Part shown: positions 17,572 through 25,447 of the stretch, piece by piece | How the letters are laid out: each line of letters starts with the position of its first letter | Position numbering within the stretch: position 1 is the first letter of the stretch | Assembly (NCBI RefSeq): GCF_050496545.1 | Contig: NZ_JBNVZV010000002.1 | Coordinates: forward strand, 1 to 64,000 | Origin: Phycicoccus avicenniae_A | GTDB taxonomy: Bacteria; Actinomycetota; Actinomycetes; Actinomycetales; Dermatophilaceae | DNA length: 64,000 nucleotides | Reading direction: 5' to 3' | Position numbers and translations under genes: made by a program | Notes under the pieces: generated by a model | Seen by the model: the letters and a program-made list of their open reading frames with translations, nothing else | Database searches by the model: none | What the model was told of the DNA's origin: nothing

Positions 17572-17900
17572 TGACGGATGACGAGGGTGTGCTGGCGGGG
17601 CACCTGCAGGAGCTGCGGCGGGGCACCGTCGTCGTGGCGTGCCTGGCCGGCCTGCGCACGCCGGACTACGGCTACGCGCTGTTGGAGTCGTTGGCGCGGG
17701 GCGGTTTCGAGGTCGACGCCAACACTCTCTACCCGCTGCTCCGGCGCCTCGAGAAGCAGGGGCTGCTCACGGCCGAGTGGAACACCGAGGAGTCCCGGCC
17801 GCGCAAGTTCTACCGCACCAGCCCGGCGGGGGAGAGCGTCCTGGCCGCCCTGCGCGCCGACTGGCGCTCCCTCGACGCCGCCATCACCGACCTCGCCTGA
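17571..17900 (+). CDS. PadR-family transcriptional regulator
   Basis: The 109-residue winged-helix repressor shows the PadR signature: ELRRGTVVVACLAGL, GYALLESLARGGFEVDANTLYPLLRRLEKQGLL and RPRKFYRTSPAGESVL. It lacks the longer C-terminal dimerisation domain of phenolic-acid PadR and fits the short subfamily. It lies 27 bases upstream of a multi-spanning membrane protein with a HAAS-like N-terminus, a pairing common in Firmicutes and Actinobacteria, so it probably controls both genes through the upstream palindrome. Confidence 0.92.
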   Translation: MTDDEGVLAGHLQELRRGTVVVACLAGLRTPDYGYALLESLARGGFEVDANTLYPLLRRLEKQGLLTAEWNTEESRPRKFYRTSPAGESVLAALRADWRSLDAAITDLA

Positions 17901-17927
17901 CCTGCTCCGACCGAGAGGACGACCCCC

Positions 17928-18890
17928 ATGGGCACCCTGACCGACCGCTACGTCTCCGCCACCGTCCGCGAGCTCGCGCAGGACCAGCGCGAGGACGTCG
18001 ACCGCGAGCTGCGCGGCACCATCGAGGACATGGTCGAGGCCCGCCTCGACGCCGGCTCGGCCTCCGACCGCGAGGCCGCCGAGCACGACGTGCTCGTCGA
18101 GCTCGGCGACCCCATCCGGCTCGCCGCCGGCTACACCGGCCGGCCGCTGCACCTCATCGGCCCGGCGCTCTACCCGGAGTGGCGCCGGCTCGTCACCGTC
18201 CTCCTCGCGGTCGTCGTGCCGATCGCCGCCGTGGGCACCCTCGTCGTGCGCCTGTTCGTCGACGACGTCGCGACCGACGGAGTGGGTCCGGCCTTCGGGA
18301 GCGCCGCCCTCGCCGGGCTCAGCACCGCCCTGCACATCGCCTTCTGGACCACGCTCGTGTTCGCGATCCTCGAGCGCACGCAGCCGGGGAAGGGCGTCAT
18401 GGGATGGACGCCGGAGCAGCTGCCCGACGCACCCGACTCGCGCCGGTCGGTGAGCCGCGGCGAGACGGTCGGCTCGCTCGTCGCGCTGCTGGTGATGGTG
18501 CTCGCCCTCGTGTGGCAGCAGGTCAGCTCGCCGGTGCGGCTGCGCGGCGAGGAGGTGCCGGTGCTCGACCCCGACCTCTGGACCGGATGGCTGCCGGTGC
18601 TCCTCGCGCTGCTCGTCGCCCAGGCGGTGCTCGTCGTCGCCGTCCACCGGGCCGGGCGCTGGACGTGGGGGAGCGCCGGCGTCGGGGGGCTCCTCGACGT
18701 GGCGACCGCCGCGCTGCTCGTGTGGCTGCTCCAGACCGACCGCTTCTTCGACGGCCGGTTCCTCGACGCGCTCGTCGACGGCGGCTGGGTGAACGCGCCG
18801 CGCGATCTCACGGTCGGGGTGACCCTCGGCGTGCTCGTCGTGACGGTCTGGGACCAGGTCGAGACCGTCCGCCGCCTCCGGCGGGGGTGA
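17928..18890 (+). CDS. HAAS-type integral membrane protein paired with PadR
   Basis: The 320-residue protein has a soluble N-terminal helical domain (residues ~1-75, with VRELAQDQREDVDRELRGTI and LVELGDPIRLAAGYTGRP). This resembles the HAAS or DUF1700 module found with PadR regulators. About six membrane segments follow. No enzymatic motif is visible. A GAGAGGACGACCCCC sequence precedes ATG 17928. In known PadR/HAAS pairs the membrane protein is thought to signal or to adjust envelope functions; nothing more specific can be said. Confidence 0.8.
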   Translation: MGTLTDRYVSATVRELAQDQREDVDRELRGTIEDMVEARLDAGSASDREAAEHDVLVELGDPIRLAAGYTGRPLHLIGPALYPEWRRLVTVLLAVVVPIAAVGTLVVRLFVDDVATDGVGPAFGSAALAGLSTALHIAFWTTLVFAILERTQPGKGVMGWTPEQLPDAPDSRRSVSRGETVGSLVALLVMVLALVWQQVSSPVRLRGEEVPVLDPDLWTGWLPVLLALLVAQAVLVVAVHRAGRWTWGSAGVGGLLDVATAALLVWLLQTDRFFDGRFLDALVDGGWVNAPRDLTVGVTLGVLVVTVWDQVETVRRLRRG

Positions 18891-19059
18891 GCGGACCGTC
18901 CGGAGCCCGAGGCTGAGCGCTCGCTGAGGACGGCGGTGCGGGCGCGCCTGTGCCGGAGCCCGACCCGTGACATCCGTCAGGGGGTGAGGGGCGGGCGCGG
19001 GGTGAGAGTCGGCCACGCGGGGCCACCGTCCCGCGTCCGTCACTCGCAGGAGGTCCTCC

Positions 19060-21036
19060 GTGACAGGTACGACTCGTGGCACGGCGGCGCTGATCGGCGT
19101 CGCCGCCCTCGCCGTGGCATCCGCCGGTGCCGCCGTGGCATCACCCCACGCAAACGGTCGGCACGAGGTGAGCAGGGCGCCCGCCTGGACGGCGCACGTC
19201 GCCTCGCAGCGCTCCGCCGCCACCACGGGCGGCACGACCCGGGTGAAGGTCTGGCTCGCCCCGCGCGACGCCGCCGGGCTCCGGGCGCTCGCGGCCTCCG
19301 TCTCGGATCCCGCCTCGGCGCAGTACGGGCGCTTCCTGGACACCGCGCAGTACGCGGCGCGCTTCGCCCCCTCGGCGGCCACCGTCTCGGCCGTCGGCAG
19401 CTGGGCGCGGGGCGCCGGGCTGCACGTCGACGCGGTCGGGACCGACCGGCACTTCGTCGAGGTCTCCGGCAGCCGCTCGGCGGTCTCGACCGCCTTCACG
19501 GCCGGCCTGCAGACCTTCACCCTCGACGGCCACACGGGCACGGCCCCGACGACCGCCGTCACCGTGCCCGACGCCCTCGGTGGCCAGGTCCTCGCCGTCA
19601 CCGGCCTCGACACCGTCACCCACCGGACGACCCCGGCGCAGGAGGGCGGTCGCGGCACGAGCACGACGTCGTCGGCCTCCCCGAGCGACCTCGGCCCGCC
19701 CGCCGGGTTCGTGAACTCCACGACGTGCGGTGCGTACTACGGCCAGAAGGTCGACCGCACCGACCCCGCCTTCGAGGGCAAGCACCTGCCCTACTCCGTC
19801 TGCGGCTACACCCCGAAGCAGCTGCGATCGGCCTACGGCGTCACCGCGACGAAGCGCACCGGCAAGAACGAGACCGTCGCCATCACCGACGCGTTCGCCG
19901 CCCCGACCATCGAGGAGGACGCCAACACCTACGCGACCCGCCACGGGGACAAGGCCTTCCGTCGCGGCCAGTTCTCGCAGGCCAACGACACCACCTACGA
20001 CCCGGCCAAGGTCGAGGAGTGCGGTGGCAACGGCTGGTTCGGTGAGGAGACCCTCGACGTCGAGGCCGTCCACGGGATGGCGCCCGACGCCAAGGTCGCC
20101 TACTACGGAGCGGCCAGCTGCTACGACGACGACCTGCTGAACTCGATCGCCCGCGTGGTGCACGACGACAAGGCGTCGGTCATCTCCAACTCCTGGGGTG
20201 AGCCCACCTACGTCGTGGTCGACGGCGTGAAGACGCCGACCATCGACGACGCGCTCGTCCAGGCCTACGAGTCGGTCATCCTCCAGGGTGCCGTGCAGGG
20301 CATCGGCACCTACTTCTCCTCGGGTGACGACGGCGACGAGGGCGCGAACACCGGTGTCGTGTCGCCGGACTGGCCGGCTGCCGACCCGTACGTCACCGCC
20401 GTGGGCGGGACCGCGCTCGCGGTCGACAAGAACGGGCAGCGCCGGTTCGAGACCGGCTGGGGCACCGAGAAGTACACCCTGGCGAACGGCGCCTGGGACC
20501 CGGCCGGCTACCTCTACGGAGCCGGTGGCGGCTGCAGCAGCCTGTTCACGAAGCCCTTCTACCAGCAGCACACGAGCACCGGCTGCGCCATGCGCGGCGT
20601 CCCGGACGTCGCGATGGACGCCGACCCGACGACAGGCATGCTCGTCGGCGAGACCCAGGTGTTCGACCTCCCGACCCGCTTCGGCCAGGGAGTCCGCTAC
20701 GGCGAGTACCGCATCGGCGGCACCAGCCTCGCGTCACCGCTGATGGCGGGACTGCAGGCCGACGTCCAGCAGACCCGGGGTCGCATCGGCTTCGCGAACC
20801 CGATGCTGTACCGGCTCGGGAAGCGCTCCGGTGTCTTCCACGACGTGCGGCCGGAGGGCGACGCGGGCAACATCCGCGTCGACTACGTCAACGGCGCCAA
20901 CGCCGACGACGGCACGGCCGCCACGGTGCGCACGTTCGACCAGGACTCGAGCCTCACGACGGGTCGTGGCTGGGACGACGTGAGCGGGGTCGGCAGCCCG
21001 ACGGCGGCCTACCTGCGAGCAGCGTCGGGCCGCTGA
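19060..21036 (+). CDS. Secreted S53 family peptidase (sedolisin/kumamolisin type)
   Basis: The 658-residue preproenzyme has a signal peptide (ALIGVAALAVASAGAAVASP), an S53 prodomain (residues ~50-185, with SQYGRFL-like AQYGRFLDTAQYAARF) and a catalytic domain. Visible active-site parts are GEETLDVEAVHGMAP, with Glu and Asp four residues apart, SNSWGEP, and the Ser motif GGTSLASPLMAG. The C-terminal GWDDVSGVGSP carries the expected calcium-site Asp. It should be an acid-acting serine-carboxyl peptidase released outside the cell after prodomain removal. GTG 19060 has GCAGGAGG upstream. A terminator shared with the convergent gene follows. Confidence 0.93.
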   Translation: MTGTTRGTAALIGVAALAVASAGAAVASPHANGRHEVSRAPAWTAHVASQRSAATTGGTTRVKVWLAPRDAAGLRALAASVSDPASAQYGRFLDTAQYAARFAPSAATVSAVGSWARGAGLHVDAVGTDRHFVEVSGSRSAVSTAFTAGLQTFTLDGHTGTAPTTAVTVPDALGGQVLAVTGLDTVTHRTTPAQEGGRGTSTTSSASPSDLGPPAGFVNSTTCGAYYGQKVDRTDPAFEGKHLPYSVCGYTPKQLRSAYGVTATKRTGKNETVAITDAFAAPTIEEDANTYATRHGDKAFRRGQFSQANDTTYDPAKVEECGGNGWFGEETLDVEAVHGMAPDAKVAYYGAASCYDDDLLNSIARVVHDDKASVISNSWGEPTYVVVDGVKTPTIDDALVQAYESVILQGAVQGIGTYFSSGDDGDEGANTGVVSPDWPAADPYVTAVGGTALAVDKNGQRRFETGWGTEKYTLANGAWDPAGYLYGAGGGCSSLFTKPFYQQHTSTGCAMRGVPDVAMDADPTTGMLVGETQVFDLPTRFGQGVRYGEYRIGGTSLASPLMAGLQADVQQTRGRIGFANPMLYRLGKRSGVFHDVRPEGDAGNIRVDYVNGANADDGTAATVRTFDQDSSLTTGRGWDDVSGVGSPTAAYLRAASGR

Positions 21037-21057
21037 GCAGCGGTCCACCAGAACCCC

Positions 21058-21094
21058 CCGAGGGTCCGGCCGAGGTGTGCGGCCGGGCCCTCGG
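21058..21094. terminator. Bidirectional terminator
   Basis: A 15-bp stem with one G-T pair joins 21058-21072 to 21080-21094 across a 7-nt loop. It separates the S53 peptidase gene from the convergent aminotransferase gene. Confidence 0.85.
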
Positions 21095-21106
21095 GCGTGC
21101 CCGGCC

Positions 21107-22474
21107 TCAGCCGTAGAGGGCGCCGACGACCTCGCGGAACACCTCGGTGTGCCGGTCGACGTCGGCGCGCGTCGTGTCCGGGCACATCAGGGCCATGTTG
21201 TGGAACGGCGTCATGAGGATGCCGCGGTTGCACGTGGCCAGGTGCATGTAGGCGTCGATGTCGTCGTCGTGGGCCGCGGCCGCCTGCTCACCGGTGCGCG
21301 GGGCGGGCCGGGCGAACCGGTACTCCGAGCGGGCCCCGAGCCGGCTGACCGACCACGGCACGTCGTACTCGTCGAGGACGCCCTGCACGCCGTCGGTGAA
21401 CGCCTCGGCGAGCCCGGTCATGTGCTCGAAGGCGGCCTCGGTGAGCACCTCGCCGAGGGTGGCGCGCATCGCGGCGGTCGAGAGCGCGTTGCCCGCGAGG
21501 GTGCCGCCCACGCCGCCGACGTCGATGATGTCGGCCTCCCCGGCGTCGGTGTGCCGGGTGATGCGCGCCGCCACCTCCTCGGTGATGCCGTAGGCGCCGC
21601 AGGGGATGCCCCCGCCGATCGACTTGCCGATGACGAAGATGTCGGGCTCGAGGTCCCACGCCCGGGTGGCGCCGCCCCAGCCGGCCGAGAAGGTGTGCGT
21701 CTCGTCGATCATCAGCAGCGCGCCGTGCCGGGTCGCCAGCTCGCGCAGCCCCTCGAGGAACCCGGGTTCGGGCAGGACGATGCCGATGTTCGTCAGCGCC
21801 GGCTCCGTGAGGATCGCGGCGACGTCGCCGTGCGCGAGCTCGCGCTCGACGGAGGCGAGGTCGTTCCACGTCGCGGCGCGGGTCGTGAGGTCGAGCGGCA
21901 CCGGAGGCGCCACGTTGCCGGGGCGCGAGACGGTGGTCCCGTCCGGGCCGGGGATCGCGAAGGTCTCGTCGACCGAGCCGTGGTAGCAGTAGCCGAAGAC
22001 GAGGACCTTCGAGCGGCCGGTGGCCAGCCGGGCCAGGCGCACCGCCCAGCGGTTGGCGTCGGTGGCCGAGAGGGTGAAGCTCCACAGCGGCATCCCGAAG
22101 CGGCGGGTCAGCTCCTCGCCGACCCACTGGGCGTCCTCGCTGGGCAGCATCGTCGTGATGCCACCGAGCTCGCCCATCCGCCGGGCGACCGCGGTGGCCG
22201 TGGGGACGGGGGAGTGGCCGGCCATCGCGCCGGTGTCGCCGAGGGCGAAGTCGACGTAGGTGTGCCCGTCGACGTCGGTGATCCGGTTGCCGCGGGCGTG
22301 GTCGAGGTAGAGCGGGAAGCCGCCGCTCCACTTGTTCATCCAGGTCATCGGCACGCGGCCGAACAGGTTGGACCCGGCGGCGAAGAGCTCGCGGCTGCGG
22401 GGGTGCTCGGCGGTGTAGCGCTCCTGCTCGGCGGCGAGGAGCGTGGCGAGGCGGGCGTGGTCGGTCGGCGACAT
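21107..22474 (-). CDS. Class III PLP-dependent aminotransferase (glutamate-1-semialdehyde aminomutase-like)
   Basis: The 455-residue enzyme has the fold-type I pattern: GHTYVDFALGDTGAMAGHSP near the N-terminus, the PLP-stacking region CYHGSVDET (~170), the Asp in MIDETHTFSAG (~250) and the Schiff-base Lys in VIGKSIGGGIPCGAYG (~280). It resembles GSA aminomutase-like aspartate aminotransferase family proteins rather than true HemL, since no heme genes are near. It would transfer or shift an amino group on an unknown substrate. ATG 22474 follows TATCGT by 6 bases on the minus strand. Confidence 0.88.
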   Translation of the reverse strand: MSPTDHARLATLLAAEQERYTAEHPRSRELFAAGSNLFGRVPMTWMNKWSGGFPLYLDHARGNRITDVDGHTYVDFALGDTGAMAGHSPVPTATAVARRMGELGGITTMLPSEDAQWVGEELTRRFGMPLWSFTLSATDANRWAVRLARLATGRSKVLVFGYCYHGSVDETFAIPGPDGTTVSRPGNVAPPVPLDLTTRAATWNDLASVERELAHGDVAAILTEPALTNIGIVLPEPGFLEGLRELATRHGALLMIDETHTFSAGWGGATRAWDLEPDIFVIGKSIGGGIPCGAYGITEEVAARITRHTDAGEADIIDVGGVGGTLAGNALSTAAMRATLGEVLTEAAFEHMTGLAEAFTDGVQGVLDEYDVPWSVSRLGARSEYRFARPAPRTGEQAAAAHDDDIDAYMHLATCNRGILMTPFHNMALMCPDTTRADVDRHTEVFREVVGALYG

Positions 22475-22514
22475 GGCTGCACGATAGTGCTGCGGATGGC
22501 GTCGCCGACAGTGC

Positions 22515-22561
22515 GATCCGCCGCTCGATCCGTTCTCGATCGGGATCGCGGCCGTCGGATC
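22515..22561. repeat. Cluster of five GATC-centred sites
   Basis: GATC occurs at 22515, 22527, 22538, 22544 and 22558, mostly inside CGATCC/GGATCG, so the stretch contains overlapping inverted repeats such as GCGATCC and GGATCGC. It lies in the divergent region between the aminotransferase and the ESX-like gene and could hold regulator sites. A chance cluster is possible. Confidence 0.4.
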
Positions 22562-22660
22562 GGTCGGCCTGATGCTCCGGCGCCACGGAACGGGCAGTCC
22601 TCCCCATGGCTCCGGCCGCAGCGGGCCGCTAGTTTCGGCACCGGGACATCGGAGGAAGGG

Positions 22661-23602
22661 GTGGGGACCGTGGGCGGTGGGCCGGACGGCGTGGAGATCG
22701 TCTTCGCGGACATGGAGCACGACGCGGCGCAGTGGCGCAGTGCGCAGAGCCACCTGGGCCAGGCCGGGACGCTCGCGGCAGGGGAGGTCAGCGGGCATCC
22801 GGTGTTCGGCGTGTACGCGGACATGGTGAAGCCGGTTTACGTGGCCCAGGCCGAAGCCGTCCGGGACTTCCTGCGCGCCGGCGCAGCGGCCACGGGGACG
22901 GTCGCCGACCTCATCGACGCCAACACCGCCGAGACCACCGGGAACGACACGGGAGCGGGCGGCCGGGTGACCGCGGCCGGAGGGGGCGGTGTCGCCGGTC
23001 CCGGGACCGGCGGTCCGGGTGGGGGCGGCGGAGGCGGAGGTGGCTCGGCGAGCTGGGTCGCCGAGCCGGTCCCGACGCCGGAGAAGGACCCGCTCTACCT
23101 GCGCGACCGTGACGGTGACGGCCGTCCCGACGTCCTCGAGGACGAGGACGGCGACGGCGTGCTCGACGTCTGGGAGACCGGACGGGACGGCACTCCCCGG
23201 ATCTGGCGCGACCGGGACCACGACGGTGTCCCCGACCTCTTCGCCGACCGCGACGGCGACGGCGCGGCCGACATCCTCCAGGACACCGACGGGAACGGCA
23301 CCGCAGACCTGCTCGAGGACCGCGACGGCGATGGCCGCTACGACGTCTGGAAGGACGTCAAGGGCGCACCGGCCACGGTGCCGGACACCGACCGCGACGG
23401 TGTCCCGGACCTCTGGGAGGACTCCGACGGCGACGGCGTCGTCGACCTCGCCGAGGACGACGACGCGGACGGCGTGCCCGACCTGCTCCAGGCACAGGGA
23501 GTGGCCGAGCCCGTCCCGGCCGCCGGATCGGGTGAGGGCGTGCCGACGGGGACCGAGTGGGAGCCGGCCGCGCGCCGGGTGGACGCTGAGGAGTGGGCAT
23601 GA
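22661..23602 (+). CDS. ESX-substrate-like protein with calcium-binding DxDxDG repeats
   Basis: The 313-residue protein is built of three parts. Residues ~1-95 are helical and resemble EspC/WXG100-type type VII secretion substrates (WRSAQSHLGQAGTLAAGEV, VYADMVKPVY, GTVADLID) without a WXG. Residues ~100-130 are a Gly-rich linker. Residues ~145-280 contain nine aspartate-rich DxDxDGxxD repeats like thrombospondin type 3 or dockerin calcium loops. No signal peptide is seen, which fits ESX export. GTG 22661 has GGAGGAAG close upstream; GTG 22670 is an alternative. TAGTTT at 22630-22635 may be the -10. Its stop overlaps the next gene by ATGA. The function is unknown. Confidence 0.75.
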   Translation: MGTVGGGPDGVEIVFADMEHDAAQWRSAQSHLGQAGTLAAGEVSGHPVFGVYADMVKPVYVAQAEAVRDFLRAGAAATGTVADLIDANTAETTGNDTGAGGRVTAAGGGGVAGPGTGGPGGGGGGGGGSASWVAEPVPTPEKDPLYLRDRDGDGRPDVLEDEDGDGVLDVWETGRDGTPRIWRDRDHDGVPDLFADRDGDGAADILQDTDGNGTADLLEDRDGDGRYDVWKDVKGAPATVPDTDRDGVPDLWEDSDGDGVVDLAEDDDADGVPDLLQAQGVAEPVPAAGSGEGVPTGTEWEPAARRVDAEEWA

Positions 23603-24462
23603 CCGGGCTGCAGGCGAGCGTGTCGGTGGCCCGGGACCGTGTCACCTACCTGCGGTCGTGGGCCGACCACGTCGTGAGCAACTGGGACGTCTACGCCGGC
23701 GACCACCGCTCGTGCGCCGGCTTCGTCGACCTGCGCTCGGACGTGGTCGCGGCGCGGGACGCCGTGCGTGGTCTCGCCACCACGATCGAGCGACGGCTCG
23801 ACGACAGCGGATGGGTGGGCACGGTCGGTGACCGCACCCGCGAGTGGAACCAGGCGGCGAGCCACGCGTCGGACGCCCAGGCGGCCGTGGCCGAGCCGGC
23901 CCTGCGCGCCATCGGGTCCTGGCGGCGCGGCGCCTCCCCGCAGTACCGGGCCGCCGCGCCACCCCAGCGGGCCGCCCTGTCCACGGTGCACGAGGCCTGC
24001 CTCGACATGAAGCGCGGCTGCACCTCGCTCGAGACCGCCGGCGAGGCGCACTTCGAGTCCGTCAGCACCCTGGCGACGACCCTCACGCAGCACCTCACGC
24101 ACCAGTTCCACACCAGCCCCGGGTTCCTCTCGCCGGGTTCGGGCACCCAGAGGTTCCCCCTCACGCCCCCACCGGTCATGGGGCCCGAGTCGCCCGTGCA
24201 GGTGCCGGACGGGGCCGGCACCGTCTGTCTCGTGGGCACCCTCCACGTGTCGGCGTACGAGATCGAGTCACGGTTCGTGACCCCCCGCGAGAGCGCGGAG
24301 ACGGCCCTCGCCACCGCTGACGACACGCTCCGCACCGCGGTGACGAACGCCTTCAGCGAGGCAGCCCCCCGCCGCCCGGGACCCCAGGTCGACGGCGACT
24401 ACGGCCGGATCACGATCGCGCAGCGCTTCGGGACCTGGCCGGTGCCCGGCACCGTCGGCTGA
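23599..24462 (+). CDS. Unrecognised helical partner of the ESX-like repeat protein
   Basis: The 287-residue protein is coupled to the preceding gene by ATGA (23599-23602). Residues ~1-175 are predicted mainly helical and rich in Ala, Thr and Gln (SVARDRVTYLRSWADHVVSNW, broken here after RSWADHVV; RLDDSGWVG; LATTLTQHLTHQF). The Pro-rich middle (~175-205) leads to a C-terminal domain ending ITIAQRFGTWPVPG. A GWVG turn recalls WXG-type hairpins, so it may be a second ESX-like substrate or chaperone. I find no known family. GTG 23593 is an alternative start. Confidence 0.65.
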   Translation: MTGLQASVSVARDRVTYLRSWADHVVSNWDVYAGDHRSCAGFVDLRSDVVAARDAVRGLATTIERRLDDSGWVGTVGDRTREWNQAASHASDAQAAVAEPALRAIGSWRRGASPQYRAAAPPQRAALSTVHEACLDMKRGCTSLETAGEAHFESVSTLATTLTQHLTHQFHTSPGFLSPGSGTQRFPLTPPPVMGPESPVQVPDGAGTVCLVGTLHVSAYEIESRFVTPRESAETALATADDTLRTAVTNAFSEAAPRRPGPQVDGDYGRITIAQRFGTWPVPGTVG

Positions 24463-24534
24463 CCGACGCCGCCGGGGGCGGGCTCGCACCGTCGGATTCG
24501 GCGGCGCAGCGCCCGGCTCCTAGGCTGGTGCGCC

Positions 24535-25293
24535 ATGGCCCGCCAGCGCACCCCCGAGGGACCCCCGCCGCCCCCCGCGGTCCAGAAGCTGCGCATCCGC
24601 TACGCGAAGCGCGGGCGGCTGCGGTTCTCCTCCACCCGGGACTTCTCCCGCGCCCTGGAGCGCGCGCTGCGCCGGGCCGGGGTGCCGATGGCCTTCTCGG
24701 CCGGCTTCCACCCCCACCCGCAGATCTCCTACGCGAACGCCGCCCCGACCGGCACGGCGAGCGAGGCGGAGTACTTCGAGATCCGGGTCACCGAGAGGGT
24801 CGACCCCGAGGCCGTCCGCGCGGCGCTCGACGAGGCGCTGCCCGAGGGTCTCGACGTCGTCGAGGTCGTCGAGGCCGGGCCGGGCGCTCTCGCCGACCGC
24901 CTCGAGGGCAGCGACTGGGAGCTGCGCCTGCGCCGCACCGCCCCCGCAGAGCTCGAGCCGGTGGTCGCCGCGTTCCTCGCCGCCGAACGGGCCGAGGCCA
25001 CCCGCACGTTCAAGTCCGGGCCGCGCACGTTCGACACGCGGGAACCGGTGCTGACCATGCGCGTCTCCGAGGACGCCGGGGAGGCGTGTGCGATACTGCG
25101 GATGGTCGTACGGCACACCACACCGTCCGTACGCCCCGACGACATCCTGACCGCACTCCACGCAGTCACGGGGTTCGCGCCGCCGGAGCCACCACTGGTC
25201 ACCCGGCTCGCGCAGGGGCCCCTCCTCGAGGCAGGTGCCGGGGTGGCCGATCCACTGGCCGCCGACCGGGAGGCCGTCGGCCCCGGTCGGTGA
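24535..25293 (+). CDS. DUF2344 / TIGR03936 radical-SAM-linked protein
   Basis: The 252-residue protein shows the family blocks KLRIRYAKRGRLRFSSTRDF, ALERALRRAGVPMAFSAGFHPHP (read as two parts) and SYANAAPTGTASEAEYFEI. It is the usual neighbour or fusion partner of TIGR03960 radical SAM proteins and is nearly always next to rne in actinobacteria, as here. The joint function is unknown. ATG 24535 follows TAGGCT by 8 bases. Its radical SAM partner lies at 11805, split away by a 10.7-kb block. Confidence 0.9.
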   Translation: MARQRTPEGPPPPPAVQKLRIRYAKRGRLRFSSTRDFSRALERALRRAGVPMAFSAGFHPHPQISYANAAPTGTASEAEYFEIRVTERVDPEAVRAALDEALPEGLDVVEVVEAGPGALADRLEGSDWELRLRRTAPAELEPVVAAFLAAERAEATRTFKSGPRTFDTREPVLTMRVSEDAGEACAILRMVVRHTTPSVRPDDILTALHAVTGFAPPEPPLVTRLAQGPLLEAGAGVADPLAADREAVGPGR

Positions 25294-25447
25294 CGCGCCG
25301 CTCGCGCGAGCCGCCCCGGGGCAGCAGCTGACTTCCGTGTGGGCCACCCGCCCACGCGATGCGATCGCACACCGCGCGGTCGACGAGGAGCCGCCCCCCG
25401 GGCGTCCCGGTGTGGTCGTCGGCCCACGGGTGACGAAAGGGGCCGTG

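Noticed and set aside
14952..19721. Minus-strand open frame of 1589 codons
   Set aside because: It runs antisense through at least seven well-supported plus-strand genes. Long antisense frames are expected in DNA with this third-position GC, and its translation is low-complexity without domains.
22661..24462. Polymorphic toxin and immunity pair
   Set aside because: The first gene ends in calcium-type repeats rather than a toxin domain, and the second is as long as the first with no immunity-like features.
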